From positions 1 to 5,982 of the forward strand of contig USCC01000116.1 of the NCBI GenBank assembly GCA_900553035.1: a DNA stretch of 5,982 bases. The letters run 5' to 3'. A program made the translations under genes and the position numbers. A model generated the notes under the pieces. The model did no database searches. It worked only from the letters and a program-made list of their open reading frames with translations, and had not been told where the DNA came from. Origin of the DNA: an uncultured Rhodospirillaceae bacterium (GTDB lineage: Bacteria > Pseudomonadota > Alphaproteobacteria > CAAGCB01 > CAG-977). Positions 1-5,982 of this stretch are shown here, piece by piece; positions within the stretch are counted from its first letter, which is position 1, and each line of letters begins with the position of its first letter.

Positions 1-1232
1 CGGGTCTTTTGGGACGCGTTGTCGATGCTCTGGGAAACCCGATTGACGGCAAAGGTAAAATCGAAGCGGCCGAAATCCGCCCTGTCGATGTCAAGGCGCC
101 GGGCATCATTACCCGCAAAAGCGTGCATGAACCCCTGCAGACCGGTTTGAAAGCCATCGATTCGCTGATTCCCATCGGGCGCGGACAGCGCGAACTGATC
201 ATTGGCGACCGCCAGACCGGCAAGACCGCCATCATTCTGGACACCATCCTGAACCAGAAAGCGTTGAACGACGCGGCGAAAAGCGATAAAGACAAGGTTT
301 TTTGCATTTACGTGGCCATTGGCCAGAAGCGCAGTACCGTCGCGCAGGTGATGCATACGCTGGAAGAACGCGGCGCCATGGATTATACGATCATCGTGTC
401 CGCGACGGCTTCCGAAGCCGCACCGTTGCAGTACATCGCGCCGTATACGGGCTGTGCGATGGGGGAATATTTCCGCGACAACGGGATGAGCGCCGTCATT
501 TTCTATGACGATCTTTCCAAGCAGGCCGTCGCCTACCGCCAGATGTCTCTGCTGTTGCGCCGCCCGCCCGGACGTGAAGCTTTCCCGGGGGATGTTTTCT
601 ATCTGCATTCCCGTCTTCTGGAACGCGCGGCGAAAATGAGCGACGAATTCGGCGGCGGTTCCCTGACGGCTCTGCCCGTGATTGAAACACAGGCCGGCGA
701 CGTGTCCGCGTATATTCCGACAAACGTCATTTCCATTACAGACGGTCAGATTTTCCTTGAAAGCTCGTTGTTCTATCAGGGCGTCCGTCCGGCGGTGAAC
801 GTCGGTATTTCGGTTTCCCGCGTGGGGTCGGCCGCACAGATCAAGGCGATGAAGCAGGTTTCGGGTTCCATCAAGCTTGAGCTGGCGCAGTACCGTGAAA
901 TGGCTTCGTTCTCGCAGTTTGCATCGGATCTGGATCCGGCGACACAAAAACTTCTGAACCGCGGCGCACGGCTGACGGAACTTCTGAAGCAGAAACAGTA
1001 TCATCCAATGCCGGTCGAAGAGGAAGTCGTGTCGATCTTTACAGGCATCCGGGGGTATCTTGACGAGCTTCCGGTCAATAAAATCGCGGCGTTCGAGGCT
1101 GAAATGCTGAAACAGCTGAAGGCGACGGTGCCTTCCGTCCTTGAATCAATCCGGGATGAAAAGGTCATTTCTCCGGATACCGAAGACGACCTGCGTTATT
1201 TCCTGGATGATTTCGTCAAAACGTTTTCGTAA
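1..1232 (+). CDS. atpA: ATP synthase F1 subunit alpha, 5'-truncated by window edge
   Basis: Alpha subunit of the F1 sector of the proton (or sodium) ATP synthase; three copies alternate with beta in the membrane-bound hexamer and carry the non-catalytic nucleotide sites. The first complete codon is at base 3 and the frame reads GLLGRVVDALG, so about 100 N-terminal residues lie upstream (the E. coli protein has 513). The TTG at base 9 is an internal Leu codon, not a start. Visible motifs: Walker A GDRQTGKT at bases 204-227; the nucleotide-domain block GCAMGEYFRD; YDDLSKQAVAYRQ; the alpha/beta family signature PAVNVGISVS; and immediately after it the arginine finger (SRVGS, Arg codon 819-821, equivalent to E. 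coli Arg376), which reaches into the beta catalytic site. A Lys/Asp-rich loop before CIYVAIGQKRSTVAQ is shared with alphaproteobacterial and mitochondrial alpha. The C-terminus is complete, ending in TAA. atpG follows after 17 bp. Nothing looks broken. Confidence 0.98.
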   Translation, partial: GLLGRVVDALGNPIDGKGKIEAAEIRPVDVKAPGIITRKSVHEPLQTGLKAIDSLIPIGRGQRELIIGDRQTGKTAIILDTILNQKALNDAAKSDKDKVFCIYVAIGQKRSTVAQVMHTLEERGAMDYTIIVSATASEAAPLQYIAPYTGCAMGEYFRDNGMSAVIFYDDLSKQAVAYRQMSLLLRRPPGREAFPGDVFYLHSRLLERAAKMSDEFGGGSLTALPVIETQAGDVSAYIPTNVISITDGQIFLESSLFYQGVRPAVNVGISVSRVGSAAQIKAMKQVSGSIKLELAQYREMASFSQFASDLDPATQKLLNRGARLTELLKQKQYHPMPVEEEVVSIFTGIRGYLDELPVNKIAAFEAEMLKQLKATVPSVLESIRDEKVISPDTEDDLRYFLDDFVKTFS

Positions 1233-1236
1233 ACGC

Positions 1237-1242
1237 AAAGGA
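1237..1242 (+). promoter_or_regulatory. Ribosome binding site of atpG
   Basis: The sequence AAAGGA ends 7 bases before the ATG at 1250, inside the 17-bp gap after atpA. It supports ATG 1250 as the start, which also gives the conserved gamma N-terminus (LRELRSRIASIRSTRKIT). Confidence 0.7.
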
Positions 1243-1249
1243 AAACGGA

Positions 1250-2395
1250 ATGGCAAACTTACGAGAACTCAGGAGCCGGATTGCTTCCATCCGATCGACG
1301 CGTAAAATTACGTCGGCGATGAAGATGGTGGCGGCTTCCCGTTTGCGGCAGGCTCAGGAAGCCGTGACCGAATCGGGATATTTCGCGGCCAGCCTGGGAC
1401 GCATCATCATCCGTCTGGCCAAGACCATCGATTTCATGCGCAGTGAGGACATTGCGGCGGGGAAAACCCCCCGCGTTCATATTCCGAAGTTGCTGGTCGG
1501 TTCGGGAAAAGAACAGAACCATCTGGTAATTGTCTTTTCTTCGTCACGCGGGCTTTGCGGCGGGGTCGTAAAGAAAACCGTCCAGCTGATCAATTATCTG
1601 GAAAGTGAAAAGAAAACGGTACGCCTGTTCTGTGTCGGCGTACGGGCTTATGATATGCTGAAAGGACAGTACGGCGACCGGATCATCGGGACGTATGCGG
1701 GGTCAAACAACGCGCACGAACAGCGTCATGATGCCGAAAAAATGAGCATGCGCATTCTGGATATGTACGAAGCCGGGGAAATCGACGCGTGTTCGGTCAT
1801 ATACAACCAGTTCCATTCGGCCATTTCACAGGAAGTACGCATCAACCCGCTGGTGCCTCTGGAACCCCTTCGGATTTTGCAACCGTTTACGGGGGAAACA
1901 CCGTGGGGGTTCAAAGGGAACGAAGACGAGTATAAAATCGAACGGCCGCGCCGTCAGATGCAGAGCGGTTCTTTCGCCGGTGCGGCTTCGGCGGCTTCGG
2001 CCATCCGCGGGCAGACGGGGAAAAGCGCGGCACGTTTTGCTTCCAGCAAGGGGCCTTCACCCTCCCAGTACAAAACGACACGGATGACGCGCGTTTTGAA
2101 TTCAGAGGCCGAAGAGGTTCTGCACGTCAGGGATCCTCTGGAATACGATTTTGAACCGGGCAATCCGGAAATCATGCTCCGGGCCATGTTGCCGGAATTG
2201 CTGACAACGCTGATTTACCGTTCGACGCTGGAATCGGCGGCTTCGGAAAACGGAGCGCGCATGACGGCCATGGACAATGCGACGAACAATGCGGGCGATA
2301 TCATCGACAGCCTGACGCTGATGTACAATCGGACACGGCAGGCCTTGATCACCAAGGAATTGACGGAAATCATTTCCGGCGCTGAAGCGCTATGA
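1250..2395 (+). CDS. atpG: ATP synthase F1 subunit gamma with large central insertion
   Basis: Gamma is the central rotor shaft of F1: its N- and C-terminal helices form a coiled coil inside the alpha3-beta3 ring, and its globular Rossmann-like domain contacts epsilon and the c-ring. Both helices are well conserved: residues 1-60 contain the family pattern RSRIASIRSTRKITSAMKMV, and residues 305-381 contain ASENGARMTAMDNAT, YNRTRQALITKELTEI and the usual SGAEAL-like end. RGLCGG, at the start of the globular domain, is at residues 100-105. The protein has 381 residues against about 287 in E. coli. About 15 extra residues lie between the first helix and RGLCGG, and about 75-80 lie between PLVPLEPL (residues 201-207) and DPLEYDFEPG (295-304). 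The latter segment is hydrophilic and low in complexity (Ala, Ser, Gly, Lys, Arg) and has no cysteine. The reading frame is intact across it, so this is a real in-frame insertion and not a frameshift. Identity is certain; the role of the insertion is unknown. Confidence 0.97.
   Translation: MANLRELRSRIASIRSTRKITSAMKMVAASRLRQAQEAVTESGYFAASLGRIIIRLAKTIDFMRSEDIAAGKTPRVHIPKLLVGSGKEQNHLVIVFSSSRGLCGGVVKKTVQLINYLESEKKTVRLFCVGVRAYDMLKGQYGDRIIGTYAGSNNAHEQRHDAEKMSMRILDMYEAGEIDACSVIYNQFHSAISQEVRINPLVPLEPLRILQPFTGETPWGFKGNEDEYKIERPRRQMQSGSFAGAASAASAIRGQTGKSAARFASSKGPSPSQYKTTRMTRVLNSEAEEVLHVRDPLEYDFEPGNPEIMLRAMLPELLTTLIYRSTLESAASENGARMTAMDNATNNAGDIIDSLTLMYNRTRQALITKELTEIISGAEAL
1982..1999 (+). repeat. Perfect 9-bp tandem duplication inside the gamma insertion
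   Basis: GCGGCTTCG occurs twice in direct succession and encodes the repeated Ala-Ser part of the low-complexity stretch at gamma residues 244-250. Because 9 is a multiple of three, the repeat keeps frame. This fits growth of the insertion by replication slippage, although two units alone could arise by chance in Ala/Ser-rich code. Confidence 0.6.
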
Positions 2396-2417
2396 CTTTA
2401 ATTATTTTGAGGAAGAC

Positions 2418-2422
2418 AGGAG
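2418..2422 (+). promoter_or_regulatory. Ribosome binding site of atpD
   Basis: AGGAG lies 9 bases before the ATG at 2432, in the AT-rich 36-bp gap between atpG and atpD, which is the longest non-coding stretch in the window. A second purine run, AGGAAG, sits at 2410-2415. This is the clearest Shine-Dalgarno site here, fitting the need for three beta subunits per single gamma. Confidence 0.75.
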
Positions 2423-2431
2423 TTTATCACA

Positions 2432-3880
2432 ATGGCTAAAAACAGTGTCGGACACATTTCACAGGTCTTGGGCGCCGTTGTTGACGTAAAATTTGACGAT
2501 GAAAAAGATCTGCCGGCGATCTTATCGGCTTTGGAAACACCTCTTCAGGATCGGAAACTGGTCTTGGAAGTGGCTCAGCAGTTGGGAGAATCGGTCGTGC
2601 GGTGCATTGCGATGGACTCAACGGACGGCCTGCGGCGCGGTCAGGAAGTGGTCGATACCGGTGCGCCGATTTCCATTCCCGTCGGTCCGGGCACGCTGGG
2701 GCGCATCATGAACGTTTTGGGGCAGCCCGTGGACGAACGCGGCCCGATTGAAGGCGTGCATCTGAGCCCGATTCACCGTGAACCGCCCGCTTTCGTTGAT
2801 CAGGCGACAACGACACAGATGCTGACGACCGGCATCAAGGTCATTGACCTTCTGGAACCGTATGCCCGCGGCGGCAAAATCGGCCTGTTCGGGGGCGCCG
2901 GGGTTGGCAAGACGGTTCTGATCATGGAACTGATCAACAACATTGCAAAGGGGCACGGCGGATATTCCGTTTTCGCCGGCGTCGGAGAGCGTACGCGCGA
3001 GGGCAACGATCTGTATCATGAAATGATCGAATCGGGCGTTATTGACCTCAAGGGGAATAATTCCAAGGCGGCTCTGGTTTACGGCCAGATGAACGAAGCG
3101 CCGGGGGCTCGTGCCCGCGTTGCGCTGAGCGGTCTGACCGTGGCGGAATACTTCCGCGACGAGGAAGGGCAGGACGTTCTTTTGTTCATTGACAACATTT
3201 TCCGTTTCACACAGGCCGGTTCCGAAGTATCCGCCCTTCTGGGTCGTATTCCTTCCGCCGTGGGCTACCAGCCGACATTGGGCACCGACATGGGGGCGAT
3301 GCAGGAACGCATCACGTCAACGAAAAAAGGATCCATCACCTCAGTGCAGGCGGTTTACGTCCCGGCGGACGACCTGACGGATCCGGCGCCGGCGACAACG
3401 TTCGCCCATCTGGATGCGACGACGGTTCTGAGCCGCCAGATCGCGGAACTGGGCATTTATCCGGCCGTTGATCCCCTGGAATCCACCAGCCGTATTCTTG
3501 ATCCGGCCATTGTCGGCGAAGAGCATTACGCCGTTGCGCGTGAAGTGCAGCGTATTCTGCAGTCGTACAAGGCCTTGCAGGATATTATCGCCATTCTGGG
3601 CATGGATGAATTGAGCGAAGAGGACAAACTGACCGTTTCCCGCGCGCGCAAGGTTCAGCGCTTCCTGTCACAGCCGTTCCATGTCGGGGAAGTGTTTACG
3701 GGCATTCCGGGGCGCTATGTCGAGCTGGCGGATACGATCAAGGGCTTCAAGGGTATTGTCGACGGCAAGTATGACGACCTGCCGGAGCAGGCATTCTTTA
3801 TGGTCGGGACGATTGAAGAAGCGGAAGAAAAAGCGAAAAAGATGTCTTCAAACGTTCGTGTCGGAAAGGCGGCGTCTTAA
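2432..3880 (+). CDS. atpD: ATP synthase F1 subunit beta (catalytic)
   Basis: Catalytic subunit of F1, making ATP from ADP and phosphate as gamma turns; three copies per enzyme, on the cytoplasmic face of the inner membrane. It has 482 residues, a normal length for the family (roughly 460-480). Domains in order: N-terminal beta-barrel (about residues 7-80, GHISQVLGAVVDVKF); nucleotide domain with Walker A GGAGVGKT at 154-161, the catalytic glutamate and arginine in GERTREGNDLY at 185-195 (Glu186, Arg187), and Walker B strand LLFIDNIFRFT at 250-260 (Asp254); family signature PAVDPLESTS at 344-353; and the C-terminal helical domain with the intact lever DELSEED at 392-398, which contacts gamma and epsilon. 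All key residues are present and it looks fully active. ATG 2432 is chosen for its good ribosome binding site and because it gives the standard N-terminus. The stop codon abuts the atpC start. Confidence 0.99.
   Translation: MAKNSVGHISQVLGAVVDVKFDDEKDLPAILSALETPLQDRKLVLEVAQQLGESVVRCIAMDSTDGLRRGQEVVDTGAPISIPVGPGTLGRIMNVLGQPVDERGPIEGVHLSPIHREPPAFVDQATTTQMLTTGIKVIDLLEPYARGGKIGLFGGAGVGKTVLIMELINNIAKGHGGYSVFAGVGERTREGNDLYHEMIESGVIDLKGNNSKAALVYGQMNEAPGARARVALSGLTVAEYFRDEEGQDVLLFIDNIFRFTQAGSEVSALLGRIPSAVGYQPTLGTDMGAMQERITSTKKGSITSVQAVYVPADDLTDPAPATTFAHLDATTVLSRQIAELGIYPAVDPLESTSRILDPAIVGEEHYAVAREVQRILQSYKALQDIIAILGMDELSEEDKLTVSRARKVQRFLSQPFHVGEVFTGIPGRYVELADTIKGFKGIVDGKYDDLPEQAFFMVGTIEEAEEKAKKMSSNVRVGKAAS
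3863..3869 (+). promoter_or_regulatory. Ribosome binding site of atpC, inside the end of atpD
   Basis: GGAAAGG ends 11 bases before ATG 3881 and lies within the last codons of atpD. With no gap between the genes, epsilon translation is probably coupled to termination on beta. Confidence 0.5.
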
Positions 3881-4309
3881 ATGGCTGAACAGCAGACAAT
3901 CTTTGTTAAAATACTGCTGCCTCAGAAACCGTTTCTGGTGAAGGAGGTTCTGTCAGTTGAAATCCCGGCGTACGAGGGGCCTTATTTGGTTTTGCCCCGG
4001 CGTGCGCCTTCCCTGATGCTGCTGCGGTGCGGCGTCGTCACTTTGCGGGAGACGGAAACGTCAAAACCCGAAAAGTATTTTATTACGACCGGCTTTACGA
4101 AAATCCGCGACAACGGATGCACAATTCTGACGCGTAAGGCCGTTAATGTCGAAGAAGTCGATCCGGCTGAAATGAAAAAAAAGCTGGCCGAGTATGAAGA
4201 ATTGGAAAAATCTGACGACGCCCAAAACCATTTTGCCGCTTTAAACGAAGAAAAAACGGCGTTCTTCCGTATGGTTGTAGGGTATTGTGAGAAGCGAAAT
4301 CTATCATAA
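3881..4309 (+). CDS. atpC: ATP synthase F1 subunit epsilon, divergent
   Basis: Epsilon binds the foot of gamma and the c-ring, couples rotation to the membrane sector, and in many bacteria its C-terminal helices inhibit ATP hydrolysis. The call rests on position directly after atpD, on size (142 residues; the family is about 130-145), and on the pattern of an N-terminal beta-sandwich (residues about 5-88: FVKILLPQKPFLVKEVLSVE, then LVLPRRAPSLMLL, GVVTL, YFITTGFTKI, TILTRKAV) followed by a charged helical hairpin (about 95-140: DPAEMKKKLAEYEELEKS and later helix). The usual turn with Gly-Val-Leu-Pro-Gly-His-Ala-Pro is here LVLPRRAP, so the conserved Gly-His is replaced by Arg-Arg. The start is the ATG immediately after the atpD stop. 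Its last 23 bases overlap the MATE gene. The family assignment is firm from context, but the sequence is far from typical, so inhibitory behaviour cannot be assumed. Confidence 0.9.
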   Translation: MAEQQTIFVKILLPQKPFLVKEVLSVEIPAYEGPYLVLPRRAPSLMLLRCGVVTLRETETSKPEKYFITTGFTKIRDNGCTILTRKAVNVEEVDPAEMKKKLAEYEELEKSDDAQNHFAALNEEKTAFFRMVVGYCEKRNLS

Positions 4310-5723
4310 AACGGCGCCGGAATTCAAAGAAAGCCCCTATGCCGCAGAGCGGGAAGAGCGCGAAGAGCGGGTTTTCAGGCTTAAAATTCTGAAATGCGCC
4401 CGTGAAACGGTAAAGCTGGCCTTTCCGGTCGTTATCGCCCGGCTGGGCACCGTCGGTATGAACCTGGTCGATACCATCATGGTCGGACGGTACGGTACGC
4501 AGGATCTGGCCTATCAGAGTCTGGCCAACACGGTCGCTGTTTTTCTGCTGGCGGTCAGTCTCGGGCTGATTCAGGGAACGATTGTCATGACGGCGAACGC
4601 ATTCGGCCGGGGAATGTTCCGCGAATGCGGCGCGGTTCTGCGGCGTTCGATACCTTACGGCGCCAAAATCGGCATTTTTCTGATGATCCTGTGCATGCCT
4701 TCCGAATTTTTGATGAAGCTTCTCGGGCAGCCCGAGGACGTGGCTGAAGGAAGTGCCCGAGTGCTGTCGATTTACGCCCTGGGGATTCCGGCGGCACTGA
4801 TGTTCTATGTCATGTCTTCATTTCTGGAGGGCACAAAGCGGCCTCTGCCGGGAATGATTATGATTATCCTGGCGAACATTCTGAATATTTTTCTGAACTG
4901 GGCTCTGGTTTACGGCCATTACGGTTTTCCGGAAATGGGCGCGGCGGGATCCGCAGTCAGTACAACGGTCATTCGATGGTTTCTGGCGATCGGCATGTTC
5001 ATCTGTGTTTTCTGTATTGACGAAAACGATATATACGGCGTGTGGGAAAAACCAAAGCCGGACAGCCGCGAAAGTAAAAAACTGCATGAAATCGGATACG
5101 GCGCCGCCGTGACAATGGGCGTTGAGGAAGGCGCTTTTTCCGCCATCAATATCATGGTTGGTTGGCTGGGGGCGCTGGCGCTGGGGGCGTTTACGATCAT
5201 CCTGAATATTTCAAACATTATTTTCATGATTGCAACGGGTATCGGCACGGCGTCGTCCGTTCTGGTCGGTATTGCCCGGGGACGGAAATCCGTTCTGGAT
5301 ATGCGGATCGCCGGGTGGATGGGGACGATCATGAATCTGTTCATGATGGCCGCCTGTTCGGTCGTTCTGGTCTTCTGGCCGAAGCAGGTGGCATCCATTT
5401 ATACGCTTGATCCCGAGCTGATTCAGCTCTGTATCCCGATGGTGATGCTGTGTTCTCTGATCTGTATTGTGGACGGGACGCAGGTTGTCATGGTCAACAT
5501 CCTGCGCGGCGCGGTCGATATTTTCATTCCGACGGTCGGACAGGCGATTGCGTTCATCGGCCTGATGATTCCTCTTGTATGGCTTTTTTCCTTCCGGATG
5601 GGCATTGGCGTTCTGGGATCGGTCTACGGCATGATTGCGGCCAGTACATTCGCCGCGTCCTTTCTGCTGCTGCGTTTTTATTTCCTCTGCCGCCGTTATC
5701 AGAGAGACGGATTCGTGCGCTGA
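4287..5723 (+). CDS. MATE-family cation-coupled efflux transporter (NorM-like)
   Basis: Integral inner-membrane antiporter of the multidrug and toxic compound extrusion family, which expels mainly cationic, amphipathic compounds in exchange for Na+ or H+. It has 478 residues. I count about 12 hydrophobic segments, in two halves separated by a charged cytoplasmic loop at about residues 245-267 (DENDIYGVWEKPKPDSRESK). The three acidic positions tied to ion binding in Vibrio NorM (Asp36, Glu255, Asp371) appear to match Asp62 (LVDTIMVGRYG), Glu281 (or Glu280) and Asp396 (VDGTQVVMVNILRG). The start is GTG at 4287: an in-frame TAG at 4278-4280 blocks anything much further upstream, and there is no ATG, GTG or TTG codon in frame until within the first membrane segment. 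This leaves a hydrophilic N-terminal tail of about 40 residues rich in Glu/Arg, longer than usual. The gene overlaps atpC by 23 bp and has only a weak TAGGG-like ribosome site, suggesting translational coupling to epsilon. The substrate is unknown. Confidence 0.93.
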   Translation: MRSEIYHKTAPEFKESPYAAEREEREERVFRLKILKCARETVKLAFPVVIARLGTVGMNLVDTIMVGRYGTQDLAYQSLANTVAVFLLAVSLGLIQGTIVMTANAFGRGMFRECGAVLRRSIPYGAKIGIFLMILCMPSEFLMKLLGQPEDVAEGSARVLSIYALGIPAALMFYVMSSFLEGTKRPLPGMIMIILANILNIFLNWALVYGHYGFPEMGAAGSAVSTTVIRWFLAIGMFICVFCIDENDIYGVWEKPKPDSRESKKLHEIGYGAAVTMGVEEGAFSAINIMVGWLGALALGAFTIILNISNIIFMIATGIGTASSVLVGIARGRKSVLDMRIAGWMGTIMNLFMMAACSVVLVFWPKQVASIYTLDPELIQLCIPMVMLCSLICIVDGTQVVMVNILRGAVDIFIPTVGQAIAFIGLMIPLVWLFSFRMGIGVLGSVYGMIAASTFAASFLLLRFYFLCRRYQRDGFVR

Positions 5724-5982
5724 GCGGGGTCAATACCGTTCTGGCGGCAGAAGGCTTCCACCGTATTTTCCATCAGCATGGCGATTGTCATCGGGCCGAC
5801 TCCTTTTGGAACCGGCGTAATCGCCCGGCATTTCGGGAGAACGGCCTCGAAATCAACATCCCCGCACAGTGTTCCGTTTTCCAGACGGTTGATGCCGACG
5901 TCAATGACAACGGCGCCGTCTCTGACCCATCCGGCCTTGACAAAGCGGGGAATACCGACGGCGGCGACCAGGATATCGGCTC
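5699..5982 (-). CDS. folD: FolD, methylene-THF dehydrogenase/cyclohydrolase, C-terminal part
   Basis: Bifunctional cytoplasmic enzyme that oxidises 5,10-methylene-tetrahydrofolate with NADP+ and hydrolyses the methenyl product to 10-formyl-tetrahydrofolate, feeding purine and formyl-Met synthesis. Reading the - strand from the window edge gives 93 residues and a TGA at 5701-5699; the gene's 5' two-thirds lie beyond base 5982. The segment holds the end of the NADP-binding Rossmann domain: ADILVAAVGIPRFVKAGW, then GAVVIDVGINRLENGTLCGD, then ITPVPKGVGPMTIAMLMEN, closely matching E. coli FolD. The usual PGGVGPMT signature reads PKGVGPMT here (Gly to Lys). The tail after that is a short CRQNGIDPAQRTNPSL-type end. 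The gene runs against the MATE gene, and their last 25 bp overlap tail to tail. The identity is secure despite the truncation. Confidence 0.96.
   Translation of the reverse strand, partial: ADILVAAVGIPRFVKAGWVRDGAVVIDVGINRLENGTLCGDVDFEAVLPKCRAITPVPKGVGPMTIAMLMENTVEAFCRQNGIDPAQRTNPSL

Noticed and set aside
9..11. TTG as a start codon for alpha
   Set aside because: The frame is open back to the window edge and the residues before it (G-L) continue the conserved alpha sequence; the true start is about 100 codons upstream of the window.
1865..2140. Thiol (redox) regulation of gamma as in chloroplasts
   Set aside because: The insert seems to be at the same site but contains no cysteine, so the disulphide switch cannot operate.
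1865..2140. Gamma insertion as a frameshift, interon-like element or mobile insertion
   Set aside because: The frame is continuous, codon use looks like the surroundings, and there are no terminal inverted repeats or intein-type Cys/Asn splice residues at the edges.
2379..2390. GCGC-TGAA-GCGC hairpin at the end of atpG as a terminator or regulator
   Set aside because: The stem is only about 4 bp, is coding, and the run following it is not a T tract; too weak to call.
2618..3019. 133-codon open frame on the - strand within atpD
   Set aside because: It is antisense to the highly conserved beta nucleotide-binding domain, with no ribosome site or recognisable product; a codon-use shadow.
4919..5398. 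159-codon open frame on the - strand within the MATE gene
   Set aside because: It lies wholly within a clear membrane-protein gene; its Pro/Arg/Ile/Met-rich product has no recognisable family and is what the antisense of such a gene looks like.
1..5982. CRISPR arrays, tRNA or rRNA genes, phage or defence genes, or a new multi-gene system
   Set aside because: Nearly every base belongs to recognisable housekeeping or transporter genes, and no repeat arrays or structured RNA signals were seen.

Overview
The window looks like bacterial chromosome from an alphaproteobacterium with moderate GC content (judged by eye, not counted). Two things point there. The alpha and beta ATP synthase subunits read like alphaproteobacterial or mitochondrial proteins; for example, alpha carries IGQKRSTVAQ, AAKMSDEFGGGSLTALP and PAVNVGISVS. 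The F1 genes also run alpha-gamma-beta-epsilon with no F0 genes following, and in Alphaproteobacteria the F0 genes are usually at a separate locus. I cannot name the genus. The unusual gamma and epsilon subunits suggest a divergent lineage rather than a well-studied model species.

Layout: bases 1-1232 hold the 3' four-fifths of atpA (alpha). Next come atpG (gamma, 1250-2395), atpD (beta, 2432-3880) and atpC (epsilon, 3881-4309). A MATE-family multidrug/sodium antiporter follows at 4287-5723, starting inside the end of atpC. All five are on the + strand with gaps of 17, 36, 0 and -23 bp, so they are probably one transcript. On the - strand, 5699-5982 is the 3' part of folD, which converges on the MATE gene and overlaps its end by 25 bp. 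Almost every base is coding. There is no gene-free stretch of even 50 bases, and I see no RNA gene, insertion sequence, CRISPR array or clear terminator.

How the genes work together: alpha3-beta3 forms the catalytic ring of F1, gamma is the rotating shaft, and epsilon couples it to the membrane ring and can brake it. The MATE transporter uses an ion gradient to expel compounds, and its place on the operon may tie its expression to energy metabolism. FolD serves one-carbon metabolism and is probably an unrelated neighbour.

The most notable feature is the gamma subunit. At 381 residues it is about 90 longer than usual. Most of the excess is one Ala/Ser/Gly/basic-rich insertion, at what appears to be the loop that carries the redox-regulatory insert in chloroplast gamma, but with no cysteines. 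I found no evidence of a wholly new multi-gene system; the window is mainly housekeeping with lineage-specific elaborations.
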